A program made the translations under genes and the position numbers. The notes under the pieces are model-generated. The model did no database searches, was not told the DNA's origin, and saw only the letters and a program-made list of their open reading frames with translations. A DNA stretch of 64,000 nt from Mucilaginibacter sabulilitoris (GTDB taxonomy: Bacteria > Bacteroidota > Bacteroidia > Sphingobacteriales > Sphingobacteriaceae): NCBI RefSeq assembly GCF_034262375.1, contig NZ_CP139558.1, positions 2,480,001 to 2,544,000 of the forward strand, in the 5' to 3' direction. Positions 33,548 to 41,998 of the stretch are shown piece after piece. Positions within the stretch are counted from its first letter, which is position 1, and each line of letters begins with the position of its first letter.

Positions 33548-34672
33548 ATGAAATGCGTTTTAAGGTACATTGCAATTTTATTTTTAATTTTCTACAATTT
33601 GCTGGCGAAGGCACAACTATATAACCCAAGCGACAAAAAAGCCACCGCTGAAACAAAGGCATTGTTTTATAGTATGCAGCGTCTGGTTGGCGCAGGTGTA
33701 ATGTTTGGTCACCATGATGATACTGCTTATGGGGTAGGTTGGCGGTTTGAACCTGGTCGCTCTGACGTAAAAAGCGTTACCGGATCATACCCGGCTGTAT
33801 ATGGCTGGGATCTGGCCAGGGTTGAGTATGATAGTATTAATGATATTAACGGCATACCTTTTAGGCTGCAAAAACAACTGGTACAAGAAGCTTACGACCG
33901 CGGCGGTATTAATACCTACTGCTGGCACATGGATAACCCAGTGAATGGTAAAACCGCCTGGGATACAACCCAACGCACGGTAAAAGATCTGATTCCAGGT
34001 GGCGCATATCATGATGCTTATGTAACCTGGCTTGATAAAGCTGCCGCTCACATAGCCGATTTAAAAGGCTCAGGAGGCGAGGCTATACCTATACTTTTCA
34101 GGCCTTTTCATGAGCTTACGGGTAGCTGGTTCTGGTGGGGTAAAAACACCTGTACCCCCGATGAATTTAAAACATTGTGGCGCTTTACCATTGATTACCT
34201 GCGCAAAAATAAAAAGCTGCACAATTTGCTGATAGTATATTCAACAGCCGATTTTGACTCGGAAGAACAATTTATGGAGCGGTATCCCGGTGATCACTAT
34301 GCCGATTTTATTGGGTTTGATAACTATTGCACCAATAGTGTGTCTGATTATCAGAGTAATATGGAGAAACGCCTCGCAATTTTAGATGTTATAGCCGCTA
34401 AGCACCATAAGTTGACCTGCCTGCCCGAAACCGGTTATGTGCAAATACCCATGGCCGACTGGTGGACTAAAATTCTGTTGCCAACGCTGTCAAACCATAA
34501 AGTGTCATACGCTATGGCCTGGCGAAACGGCAATTCAAGTCACTATTTTACCCCGTATCCGGGACAAGTCAGTGCCGATGATTTTATCAAGTTTTATAAT
34601 AGTCCCCGGATCATATTTCAAAATAGGATAACACCGCTGAGCGTGTACAGCAAACCCAATAGTTCAAAATAA
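33548..34672 (+). CDS. secreted glycoside hydrolase family 26 (beta-mannanase type)
   Basis: 374 aa with a signal peptide (1-22, ending LLAKAQ). GH26 features include MFGHHDDTAYG, the acid/base Glu189 in LFRPFHELTGSWFWWG, and the nucleophile Glu294 in CLPETGY. The conserved aromatic residues around the active site are present. It is expected to cut beta-1,4-mannan or a related glucan. There is no SusCD pair or other glycosidase next to it, so it is not part of a classical polysaccharide locus. Confidence 0.92.
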   Translation: MKCVLRYIAILFLIFYNLLAKAQLYNPSDKKATAETKALFYSMQRLVGAGVMFGHHDDTAYGVGWRFEPGRSDVKSVTGSYPAVYGWDLARVEYDSINDINGIPFRLQKQLVQEAYDRGGINTYCWHMDNPVNGKTAWDTTQRTVKDLIPGGAYHDAYVTWLDKAAAHIADLKGSGGEAIPILFRPFHELTGSWFWWGKNTCTPDEFKTLWRFTIDYLRKNKKLHNLLIVYSTADFDSEEQFMERYPGDHYADFIGFDNYCTNSVSDYQSNMEKRLAILDVIAAKHHKLTCLPETGYVQIPMADWWTKILLPTLSNHKVSYAMAWRNGNSSHYFTPYPGQVSADDFIKFYNSPRIIFQNRITPLSVYSKPNSSK

Positions 34673-34716
34673 AAAAAGTTATGCTGACTAGGTAGGCGGA
34701 GTTTGTGGGCTAACAG

Positions 34717-35169
34717 TTATAAAAGCTTAAACTGCTTTAAATGATGGGTAAAATGCTTGTTATGCCACATCACCCATTCCTGGTAATTCATAGGGCCAAA
34801 TCCTGCGTGAATAGAAACAATGCCGGGTTCTTTAAAATAGGCGTCAAAATCAGCCAGTTCCAACATAAGCTGATCAACAGCTGCTTCGATACTGGCGTAT
34901 AAATAATTTTCTGGTAGTTCTTCTAAAAATATATTCTTCGGAATTTCGGTATTCGTGTAAATCATGATCTGTTTGGCCTGATAGGCTTCTTCGGCTGGTC
35001 TGTCACAAGTAGTTATTTTCTTCCCGTTTGTCCATTGTACCTGGTCAACCAGGTGCTCCACCATTTGCCGGGCTTTCATTTTTCCCCAAATCGGTGAGGT
35101 TCCGGCATCGAGGCTTAACAATAAACTGCGTAATTCCTTGCGGTCGGTAATATCAACGGATCGGTTCAT
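34717..35169 (-). CDS. DUF1569/DinB-like protein
   Basis: 150 aa from the ATG at 35169. It resembles the DinB-like four-helix fold: the motif KMKARQMVEHLVDQV near residue 35 has a conserved His, and the C-terminus has HAGFGPMNYQEWVMWHNKHFTHH with several possible metal ligands. DUF1569 proteins of this kind sit near or within paaZ-type genes elsewhere, but here it is isolated and convergent with the GH26 gene. Metal-dependent chemistry is likely, the reaction unknown. Confidence 0.65.
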   Translation of the reverse strand: MNRSVDITDRKELRSLLLSLDAGTSPIWGKMKARQMVEHLVDQVQWTNGKKITTCDRPAEEAYQAKQIMIYTNTEIPKNIFLEELPENYLYASIEAAVDQLMLELADFDAYFKEPGIVSIHAGFGPMNYQEWVMWHNKHFTHHLKQFKLL

Positions 35170-35206
35170 GCTTAACAAATATTATAACTTAGGTTGTTGT
35201 CCAAAT

Positions 35207-36505
35207 TTAAGATTTTCTCAACACCATTACCCCAAGCACACCGGCCAGCAGCGACGCTAACAAGATGCCATACTTAGCCTGGTCAATCATTTCAGCGTGT
35301 GTAAACGCAAGTCCGGATATAAATAGCGACATGGTAAAGCCCACACCCGCCAGCAGCGCCACGCCAATTATTTGTTTCCAGGTAGCCCCGGCCGGCAGTG
35401 GCGCGCCAAATTTTACCATAAGCCAGGTAGCGAGCAATACACCCGCAAACTTACCCACCAGCAAACCAATTGTCACACCCAAACTAACCGGGTTAACCAG
35501 CGACGAAAAAAAGCCCGAACCTATAACTATACCGGCATTGGCCAAGGCAAAAACCGGCATAATTACAAAGGCTACCCACGGGTGTAGCGAAAACTCCACT
35601 TTTTGCAGCGGAGTTTCGGCATCTGCGCTTAATGTTTTTATTTGCTCAATGGTATCATGTTGCTCAGGCGTAGTTAGTGTACTATTATTGGGAATGGCCT
35701 TCTCAAAATCAAATAAAAGTTTTCGGATGCTCTCTGCATAACTTTTTTCATTAATGCGGGTGCGGGCAGGTATGGTAAAAGCCACCAATACACCGGCTAT
35801 TGTTGCATGTACGCCAGATAATAAAAAAGCTACCCAAACGCCAAAACCAATGATCAGATAAAAGCTGATATTCCTGATCCCCATTTTATTGCCAATGAGT
35901 AACAATACCAGCAGCCATGCCCCAACTGTTAGCGGCATTAACGCAATGTGCGAACTATAAAATATGGCTATCACCAACACCGCCCCCAGATCGTCGGCAA
36001 CGGCAAGGGCTGATAAAAATACCTTTACCGATGTTGGTATATGTTTACCTGCTATCGAAAGTAGGGCCAGGGCAAAGGCAATATCAGTGGCCATAGGTAT
36101 ACCCCAGCCATGTTCTGCCGATGTGTCTTTGTTTATCAAAAAATAAATAAGTGCAGGTACCAGCATGCCGCCTAAAGCTGCAACCATAGGCAGAGATGCT
36201 TTTTTTACCGTGGACAACTCGCCGGCTATAAATTCCCGTTTTAACTCAAGGCCTATTACAAAAAAGAATACAGCCATCAGGCCGTCGTTTATCCATAAAT
36301 GAAGGGAGTGATCAAGCATCTGCCCGCCGAAACCGATGGAGAATTTTATATCCCACAATTCGTGGTAAAAGTGCTGTAAAGGTGAGTTAACCCATATAAT
36401 GGCAATAACTACACTAATAAAAAGTACAATACCGCTGGTATGTTCCTGGTGAATAAACCTGTTTACCGGTGCGGTTATTTTATCAATGGGTGATGGTTGA
36501 CTCAT
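35207..36505 (-). CDS. nhaA: Na+/H+ antiporter NhaA
   Basis: 432 aa with about 12 membrane segments and the family motif ALAVADDLGAVLVIAIFYS, whose two Asp residues (the DD pair) bind Na+ and protons in E. coli NhaA. A C-terminal soluble insert (about residues 255-290) is longer than in E. coli. It exports sodium under alkaline or salt stress. There is no NhaR-like regulator alongside. Confidence 0.95.
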   Translation of the reverse strand: MSQPSPIDKITAPVNRFIHQEHTSGIVLFISVVIAIIWVNSPLQHFYHELWDIKFSIGFGGQMLDHSLHLWINDGLMAVFFFVIGLELKREFIAGELSTVKKASLPMVAALGGMLVPALIYFLINKDTSAEHGWGIPMATDIAFALALLSIAGKHIPTSVKVFLSALAVADDLGAVLVIAIFYSSHIALMPLTVGAWLLVLLLIGNKMGIRNISFYLIIGFGVWVAFLLSGVHATIAGVLVAFTIPARTRINEKSYAESIRKLLFDFEKAIPNNSTLTTPEQHDTIEQIKTLSADAETPLQKVEFSLHPWVAFVIMPVFALANAGIVIGSGFFSSLVNPVSLGVTIGLLVGKFAGVLLATWLMVKFGAPLPAGATWKQIIGVALLAGVGFTMSLFISGLAFTHAEMIDQAKYGILLASLLAGVLGVMVLRKS

Positions 36506-36617
36506 TGTGGCCTAAATTAATGAATTATACGGATAACCGGGGATGACTTTATGGCTAAACAAAGAAATTATTTAAAACCAATTTCTCCATTTGAAGCTTT
36601 ATTAATAAACTTGAATT

Positions 36618-36887
36618 ATGAACGCTTATCAGCAAAAGTGGCTTAATGTATTGCACAACGCCCACCTGCCGGGATGGAAAATTGAAGCCAGCGGCGAAGA
36701 TATATTTATTGACATGCCACACATAACCGACCTAAAGGTAATAAGGGATAACCTGCCGCAAACCTTAGGGTTAATGTCGCTGGATATTGACGTTGCTAAA
36801 GAACGGCTTAACTTTATATTTCATAACGGACATGAGCAGTTTGAATACCTGCTTAATCCTACTGAAGCCGACCTGAATAAAGAATAA
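36618..36887 (+). CDS. small conserved-looking protein, unknown function
   Basis: 89 aa, ATG start. It has mixed alpha/beta character and no signal peptide or membrane segment. The pattern KWLNVLHNAHLPGWKIEASG and VAKERLNFIFHNGHEQFEYLL shows no domain I know. It ends 3 bases before the end of the convergent MFS gene. Confidence 0.5.
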   Translation: MNAYQQKWLNVLHNAHLPGWKIEASGEDIFIDMPHITDLKVIRDNLPQTLGLMSLDIDVAKERLNFIFHNGHEQFEYLLNPTEADLNKE

Positions 36888-36890
36888 TGA

Positions 36891-38042
36891 TCAGAGTTTT
36901 GCTTTGGTAGATACTACGGCCACGGAAATGCCCATAGCTGCTATCAGGATAAATGAGGCCCTTAAGGTTGCAATACCCGCAATGAACCCTATAACAGGCG
37001 GTCCTATCAAAAAGCCAAGAAAACCTATGGTAGATACGGCAGCTAACGCCACGCCCGGCTGCATGGTTTTTGATTTACCGGCCGCGCTAAAAACCATGGG
37101 TACTACAGAAGATACGCCTATACCAACCAGTAAAAAACCAGCCATAGCTGTATAAATATAAGGAAACAATACTGCTATTAACAATCCTATTGCTGTTAAC
37201 GAGCCGCTAACCTGCAATATGCGTTTTAAGCCAAATTTATGTACAAAGAAGTCGGCAAAAAACCTGCTGCCGGCCATGGTGAACATAAATGCGGTAAAAC
37301 CGGCACCTACCATGGCGGTTGGTGCAAGCACTACTTTTTTAAAATAGATCACGCTCCAGTCAAACATGGCGCCTTCGCATATCATCGAACAAAAGGCTAT
37401 AACACCTAATTTGATCAGGGAGCGGTCGGGCATTACAAAAACGGGGCCGGTGCTGGCAACTTTATCATCTTTAAGGTAACGGGCAGATACAATAACTCCA
37501 ATAAAAATAACAGCCATCATCACTAAAAAATGACGAAAAGGCGCAATGCCATTGGCTATCATATAAGTACCTACACCCGCGCCAGTGAACCCCGCCAAAC
37601 TCCACAAACCATGAAACGAGGCCAATATGGGTTTTTGATATAGTTCTTCGGCAGCTACAGCTTGTGTATTAACTGATATATTAACCGCGTTACTGCTAAA
37701 ACCAAAACATACCAGGCAAATAATTAACTGAAAAGCATTCTGCGCCAGGCCTAAAGTTACCAGGGCCATAGAATATACCAGTAAGGCGCTTATCAATAGT
37801 TTCCGGCTACCTATTTTAGTAATTACCCAGCCCGAGAAGGGGAGCGAACACATTAAACCCACCGGCAGCGCAAACAGTACGGCGCCTAAAGCGGCATCAG
37901 AAAGGCCGAGTTCCTGTTGTACCGTGGCAATACGTGACGCCCAGCTTGAAAAGCTTAGCCCGGCCATGAAAAACATTGCCCCAACAGCAATGCGAAGCGC
38001 TTTTTTTGATATTGGAGCAGGTAAGACGGCAGTATCGATCAT
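36891..38042 (-). CDS. MFS transporter (YbjJ-like)
   Basis: 383 aa from the ATG at 38042; the upstream extension to 38105 lies in the regulatory region and is unlikely to be translated. About 12 membrane segments, with GLSFSSWASRIATVQQELGLSD early and the loop SGWVITKIGSRKLLISALLV between helices 2 and 3. This MFS branch includes sugar or drug carriers of unclear substrate. A palindrome in its 5' region (38061-38075) suggests specific control. Confidence 0.85.
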   Translation of the reverse strand: MIDTAVLPAPISKKALRIAVGAMFFMAGLSFSSWASRIATVQQELGLSDAALGAVLFALPVGLMCSLPFSGWVITKIGSRKLLISALLVYSMALVTLGLAQNAFQLIICLVCFGFSSNAVNISVNTQAVAAEELYQKPILASFHGLWSLAGFTGAGVGTYMIANGIAPFRHFLVMMAVIFIGVIVSARYLKDDKVASTGPVFVMPDRSLIKLGVIAFCSMICEGAMFDWSVIYFKKVVLAPTAMVGAGFTAFMFTMAGSRFFADFFVHKFGLKRILQVSGSLTAIGLLIAVLFPYIYTAMAGFLLVGIGVSSVVPMVFSAAGKSKTMQPGVALAAVSTIGFLGFLIGPPVIGFIAGIATLRASFILIAAMGISVAVVSTKAKL

Positions 38043-38060
38043 TGTAAATTTTACATCTAA

Positions 38061-38099
38061 GTGTACAAAGTACACTATCAATATGATCTTACAAAGATA
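38061..38099 (-). promoter_or_regulatory. MFS promoter box and palindromic operator
   Basis: On the minus strand TATCTTTG (38099 down to 38092) fits the -7 element. Downstream lies GTGTAC-AAA-GTACAC (38061-38075), a perfect palindrome with a 3-base centre, between that box and the ATG at 38042. A repressor bound there would block elongation. No clear -33 TTG was seen, and the regulator is not adjacent. Confidence 0.45.
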
Positions 38100-38196
38100 T
38101 AGCAATTAATTTACAGTTTAATGCGTTAAACGTTTTTTACATTAACGTGCATTACACGGTTGCAATTTGTAATTTGCTGATGGTCTTGTTATTGTA

Positions 38197-38904
38197 TTAG
38201 CCACAATCACCATCGGGCGAACATGTGTCTCCTTCAATAATGGTTAATGAAGGTTTGTTATTTTCGAGTTGCCACTCGGAAAATGATTTTTCAATGGTTT
38301 CCAGGAAAACCGGGACTGCCTGCGCGCCCGATATGCCATATTTATTATTCAATACAAAAAACGGAACACCCCTTATGCCCAATTGCTGTGCCTCGTTGAT
38401 GTCATTTTTTACATCATCAGCATAGGCATCGGTATCAAGCACTTGCTTTATTTCAGCGGCGTCGAGGCCAATGGCTGTTCCCAGCTTAATAAGTGTATCC
38501 TGGTCATCAATATTAAGTCCATTGGTAAAATATGCGTTAAACAGCGCCTCTTCGGCCTTATCGCCAAGGCCATGTTTTTTAGCCAGGTGACTGAAACGAT
38601 GAGCGTTAAAACTATTGGCTACAACAGATTTGTCGAAATTATAGGTAAGACCAACCTCTGCGGCCATTTGGGTCACATGGTCGTTCATCTGTCGGGCATA
38701 ATCCAGCGTCCAGCCTTTTGCTTCGGCCAGGTACTGGTTAATATTTATAGACGGATCGGTTTTCATGTACGGGTTTAGCTGAAAGCTTTTCCATTCAACC
38801 TCTATTTCACCCTGATGTCCTGATTGCTGAAGGGCAGCTTCAAACCGGCGTTTGCCAATGTAGCAGAAAGGGCACATCACATCCGACCATATTTCTATTT
38901 TCAT
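38197..38904 (-). CDS. DsbA-family (FrnE-like) thiol oxidoreductase
   Basis: 235 aa from the ATG at 38904. A thioredoxin-fold start, IEIWSDVMCPFCYIGKRRF, carries the active CPFC pair (Cys11, Cys14). The later cis-Pro loop is RGVPFFVLN. A short tail ends in TCSPDGDCG with two more Cys. There is no signal peptide, so it is cytoplasmic like FrnE. It may reduce or oxidise disulphides or act as a chaperone under stress. It is divergent from the acetolactate decarboxylase gene. Confidence 0.9.
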   Translation of the reverse strand: MKIEIWSDVMCPFCYIGKRRFEAALQQSGHQGEIEVEWKSFQLNPYMKTDPSININQYLAEAKGWTLDYARQMNDHVTQMAAEVGLTYNFDKSVVANSFNAHRFSHLAKKHGLGDKAEEALFNAYFTNGLNIDDQDTLIKLGTAIGLDAAEIKQVLDTDAYADDVKNDINEAQQLGIRGVPFFVLNNKYGISGAQAVPVFLETIEKSFSEWQLENNKPSLTIIEGDTCSPDGDCG

Positions 38905-39051
38905 GTTATCTCTTTTTATGATATCCACAAAACTAAAATACGCATCCCGCATCACCGTAAGGGGAAAGTAAAATTAAGATAGATAAGGTTATAAATATTT
39001 GCATGCCTGTTTATAAAATAATTGCTTTGCAAACATTTATTATCTTCCGCT

Positions 39052-39864
39052 ATGAAAAGAATACCCCTGTATTGTTATTTATTATTGGCAACCATCGGTT
39101 ACAGTTTTACCGCTGCTGCCCAGCAAAAAACAAAGCCGGTAAATACCAATGAAAATAATTTGTTCAGCGCTGGTTTGGCTTCGGCATTTATAGGAGGGCT
39201 GTATGATGCTTATTACCCATATAAGCAGCTGAAGCAGCATGGTAATTTTGGCTTGGGGGCACCGGCAAGGCTTGATGGCGAACTGCTGGTTTTTAATGGT
39301 CACCTATACCAAACCCAATCATCTGGTAAAACCACAGAAATTGCTGATACCGGTAAAACGCCCTATGCCGTAGTTTGCTTTTTTAGACCGGTTAGGGTAT
39401 TTAAACATACAGGCACGCTAAACAAAGCTGCATTTTATAGCTATCTGGATAGTTTGCTCACTAACCAAAATGGTATTTATGCCATACATGTAAGCGGCAA
39501 ATTTAAACTGGTTAAAGCCCGCGCTTTTCCGCCGGTTGAGAAACCTTATTTACCGCTGGCGTCGATGCTCGACAGGCAGCACTTTTTTGATCATGCAGAT
39601 ATGAATGGCGACCTGATTGGTTTCCGGATTCCTAAATTGATAGAGGGCCCTCATATTGCCGGTTATCATTTTCATTTTTTATCTGCCGATAAGGCTTTTG
39701 GAGGGCATGTGGTTGACCTCACAGCAGAAGACATAACCGTTGAGATAGACCCGCTTAGCAGCTTTACCTTTGACATACCGCAAACTCCCGAATTTGATCA
39801 TTTTGATTTTGCGAAAGACAGAAAAGAAGAGATTAAAAGCGTAGAGAACGGGAAGAAACAATAA
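39052..39864 (+). CDS. budA: exported acetolactate decarboxylase
   Basis: 270 aa from the ATG at 39052 (a TTG at 39022 would add 10 residues). A signal peptide (RIPLYCYLLLATIGYSF...AAAQ) precedes the enzyme. Family features: ARLDGELLVFNG with the conserved Glu, GFRIPKLIEGPHIAGYHFHFLS, and FGGHVVD, giving the His-x-His...His zinc site. ALDC converts (S)-2-acetolactate to acetoin. There is no acetolactate synthase or butanediol dehydrogenase nearby and the protein is exported, so its substrate may leak into the periplasm or differ from acetolactate. Confidence 0.85.
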   Translation: MKRIPLYCYLLLATIGYSFTAAAQQKTKPVNTNENNLFSAGLASAFIGGLYDAYYPYKQLKQHGNFGLGAPARLDGELLVFNGHLYQTQSSGKTTEIADTGKTPYAVVCFFRPVRVFKHTGTLNKAAFYSYLDSLLTNQNGIYAIHVSGKFKLVKARAFPPVEKPYLPLASMLDRQHFFDHADMNGDLIGFRIPKLIEGPHIAGYHFHFLSADKAFGGHVVDLTAEDITVEIDPLSSFTFDIPQTPEFDHFDFAKDRKEEIKSVENGKKQ

Positions 39865-39870
39865 CTGTCA

Positions 39871-39896
39871 TTTACTTTTGTTGCAACAAAAGTAAA
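39871..39896. terminator. perfect 26-base palindrome between convergent genes
   Basis: TTTACTTTTGTTG (39871-39883) and CAACAAAAGTAAA (39884-39896) pair over 13 bases with no loop. The element sits between the convergent budA and unknown genes, where a bidirectional terminator would be. Zero loop length in DNA favours a cruciform; in RNA the stem would need a few open bases at the top. Confidence 0.55.
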
Positions 39897-39899
39897 ATC

Positions 39900-40199
39900 T
39901 CATCCTTCAATAACAGCAATAATTTTACTGATATCGCCGTCGTTCATAAGTTCATCTTCGGCTATATTGGGATAGTATTTGTTCAGGATTTTTTTGATAA
40001 GCAGGTAGCTTTCCAATGATTGGATGGGCGGATTGGCCAGTTCATTGATAATGGAACCAATCATTTTGAGTTTCTTGGCCTCATACTGGTTCAGCACAAA
40101 ATCTGATGTCTTTTTTTTACGGTTCGCCGCAATCAATTCGTCAAGTTTCTTGATATCTTCAATCAAGTCCATCAGCTTTAATACTTCCACTTTTTTCAT
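39900..40199 (-). CDS. hypothetical small helical protein
   Basis: 99 aa from the ATG at 40199 (an upstream ATG at 40217 adds 6 residues). The sequence is predicted helical, with KLMDLIEDIKKLDELIAANR and a second helix of YEAKKLKMIGSIINELAN. No domain or motif is recognised. Likely a soluble cytoplasmic protein. Confidence 0.5.
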   Translation of the reverse strand: MKKVEVLKLMDLIEDIKKLDELIAANRKKKTSDFVLNQYEAKKLKMIGSIINELANPPIQSLESYLLIKKILNKYYPNIAEDELMNDGDISKIIAVIEG

Positions 40200-40380
40200 T
40201 GCGGCAAAATTAAACAATTATTTGTGCCGCTAAATAACATTCAGTTAATATGTGAAAATAAATAGAGTGGTTATGATGCTTATAGGTATGTTTTTGCTTA
40301 TTAAATGATGATTTAAATAATTTGTACTTAACTGATTTTTAACAAAAAACACATTATCTTAGGTAAAATAAATATTAGTT

Positions 40381-40746
40381 ATGAAAAGAAAGATTTTTAC
40401 TACTACAATGCTGGTAGGTTGCTTTATGGTTTGTTTAGCAGCCATTGCTGATCTTAATGGCAAATGGTCCGGAAAATTAGTTATGGGCGATGGTACTGAA
40501 TACCCCTTGTTGTACAATTTTAAGGTTGACGGCGATAAGTTAACCGGAACCGCATTAACTCCTGATGGTGATGTGGAAATTGCCGGCGGCAAAACTGACG
40601 GTACCACTTTTTCGTTCAGTGTAACAACCAGCGGGATGGATATACCGCATACCGGTAAATTTTATGGTGATTCTACCGGCATCGACCTGGAAATTAACGG
40701 TTCAAAAATACACTCGGTATTAAAAAGACCAGAAGAAAGTAAATGA
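40381..40746 (+). CDS. small secreted beta-sheet protein, paralogue family member 1
   Basis: 121 aa with a signal peptide (about 1-22, FTTTMLVGCFMVCLAAIA). The mature domain has the family pattern DLNGKWSG, then LLYNFKVDGDKLTGTA, and a HTGKF turn. It is closely similar to the genes at 40902-41258 and 46150-46506. The pattern is seen in automatic annotations as a glycoside-hydrolase-like protein, but no catalytic residues are evident. A strong terminator follows at 40799. The function is unknown. Confidence 0.7.
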   Translation: MKRKIFTTTMLVGCFMVCLAAIADLNGKWSGKLVMGDGTEYPLLYNFKVDGDKLTGTALTPDGDVEIAGGKTDGTTFSFSVTTSGMDIPHTGKFYGDSTGIDLEINGSKIHSVLKRPEESK

Positions 40747-40798
40747 TTTTCACCGGGCATTATCCGGGGATTTTTTCAGATACAATAACTACAAAAAA

Positions 40799-40823
40799 CC
40801 TTACCAGTTGGTAAGGTTTTTTT
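40799..40823 (+). terminator. strong intrinsic terminator
   Basis: CCTTACC (40799-40805), AGTT loop, GGTAAGG (40810-40816), then TTTTTTT. Preceded by AAAAAA, so it is bidirectional in form. It stops transcription between the first and second secreted paralogue genes. Confidence 0.85.
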
Positions 40824-40901
40824 ATTTGTAAAACTTTTTAACCAGGCATTTGTATCTCCTTAACGGCAAATGATTAAATGCTGCCCGCAATGCTCCCTGC
40901 C

Positions 40902-41258
40902 ATGAAAAAGAAGATGTTTGCAATTGCTCCGTTCTTGTTGTTTTTTGTTGTTTGCTTTGCCCCCATTTCAGACATTAATGGCAAATGGACGGGTGTTTTA
41001 AATCTTCCCGATAGCAGTACTTTTCAGCTAAATTATACCTTTAAGGTTGATAGCGGTAAACTTACGGGCACCGCACACATGCCGCAGTGCGATGCAAATA
41101 TTACCGATGGCATGATAAACGGAAATGACTTTTCGTTTAATGTGCCCGTACCCGATGGCAATGCCCCGCATACCGGTAAAATTTACCCCGATTCGATCAA
41201 ATTGCATATTGTATATAAAGGCCAGCACCTGAGCGCCATACTTAAACGCGGTAACTAA
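40902..41258 (+). CDS. small secreted beta-sheet protein, paralogue family member 2
   Basis: 118 aa from the ATG at 40902; in-frame ATGs upstream (40878, 40890) would add up to 8 residues before the signal peptide. It shares DINGKWTG, LNYTFKVDSGKLTGTA, PHTGKIYPDS and a final ILKR with its neighbours, but is more diverged than members 1 and 3 are from each other. No active site is visible. It ends 60 bases before the CxGKC gene. Confidence 0.65.
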   Translation: MKKKMFAIAPFLLFFVVCFAPISDINGKWTGVLNLPDSSTFQLNYTFKVDSGKLTGTAHMPQCDANITDGMINGNDFSFNVPVPDGNAPHTGKIYPDSIKLHIVYKGQHLSAILKRGN

Positions 41259-41279
41259 ACTTGTTTTTTACTTTAACGG

Positions 41280-41310
41280 TTGATTATTTAACAAGTGTGA
41301 CTTACCTTTG
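41280..41310 (+). promoter_or_regulatory. promoter of the metal operon
   Basis: TTG at 41280-41282 and TACCTTTG at 41303-41310 are separated by exactly 20 bases, an ideal Bacteroidota -33/-7 pair. The ATG at 41318 is 7 bases beyond the -7 box, so the leader is very short. This position also shows that the gene starts at 41318 and not at the upstream in-frame codon at 41261. Confidence 0.7.
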
Positions 41311-41317
41311 CGGCAAC

Positions 41318-41689
41318 ATGCTGCAACGTATAACAGCCTATTTACTCATCTTTTCGCTGGTTACAGTTAATTTCTCGCGATTTTTTATTTACGCGGGTTT
41401 TGAACTGAACAAGAATTATATTGCTACCAAGCTTTGCGAAAACCGGAACAAGCCCTGGTTGCATTGCGATGGTAAATGTTATTTTTCGAAAAAGATAAAA
41501 CAGGCAGAGGAGAAGCAGGCCAGCGATGAAAGGCAATCGCAAAAAAGCCTCTTTCAGGAGGTTTATGTTATCAGTTCAACTGATATTAAATTCCACTCCA
41601 GCCTGTTGCAAGTTATTGTAACCCCGTATGATTGTACCTTGCCGCCCAAACCTGCAGGTATGGTTTTCCACCCTCCGCAGTTAGGATAA
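41318..41689 (+). CDS. small exported protein with CxGKC motif
   Basis: 123 aa from the ATG at 41318. A hydrophobic N-terminus (about 5-28, AYLLIFSLVTVNFSRFF) acts as signal or anchor. A conserved cluster CENRNKPWLHCDGKCYFSKK follows, with three Cys and one His near residues 48-62, then a charged helix and a strand-rich end. The motif suggests metal or haem binding. It heads the set of TonB receptor, PepSY protein and heavy-metal lipoprotein, and similar proteins sit upstream of TonB receptors in related bacteria to my knowledge. No proven function. Confidence 0.6.
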   Translation: MLQRITAYLLIFSLVTVNFSRFFIYAGFELNKNYIATKLCENRNKPWLHCDGKCYFSKKIKQAEEKQASDERQSQKSLFQEVYVISSTDIKFHSSLLQVIVTPYDCTLPPKPAGMVFHPPQLG

Positions 41690-41754
41690 TTTCCACTTTG
41701 TTTTTCCCGGATTTTTTTGGATTGATGGCTTTGCTATGTCAAGTTGTATAGATA

Positions 41755-41914
41755 TGTCATTGCGAGGAACGAAGCAATCTCACAGGGCGTTAGCAAGTGA
41801 TGCAATTTACGCAGCTATCGTTCACAATGTAAAAGAGAGACTTGTCATCCTGAGCGTGTCGAAGGATTGCGCGCAGAGGCCCACATACCATGCTTCGACA
41901 AGCTCAGTATGACA
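41755..41914. repeat. intergenic repeat with long inverted arms
   Basis: TGTCATCCTGAGC (41843-41855) pairs with GCTCAGTATGACA (41902-41914) with one mismatch, and TGTCGAAG with CTTCGACA inside it, giving a hairpin of about 70 bases. Ahead of it, TGTCATTGCGAGG and GAAGCAATCTC (from 41755) form a second recurring type of unit. The 309-base gap lies between the CxGKC gene and the TonB receptor, so the operon continuity across it is uncertain. Confidence 0.7.
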
Positions 41915-41998
41915 GCCATAGGTATCGTCAAAATCCGAGAACACTGATGTCCTACACTGAAATTTTATACCGGGGCTTAGGTCCCTGATACACTATTC

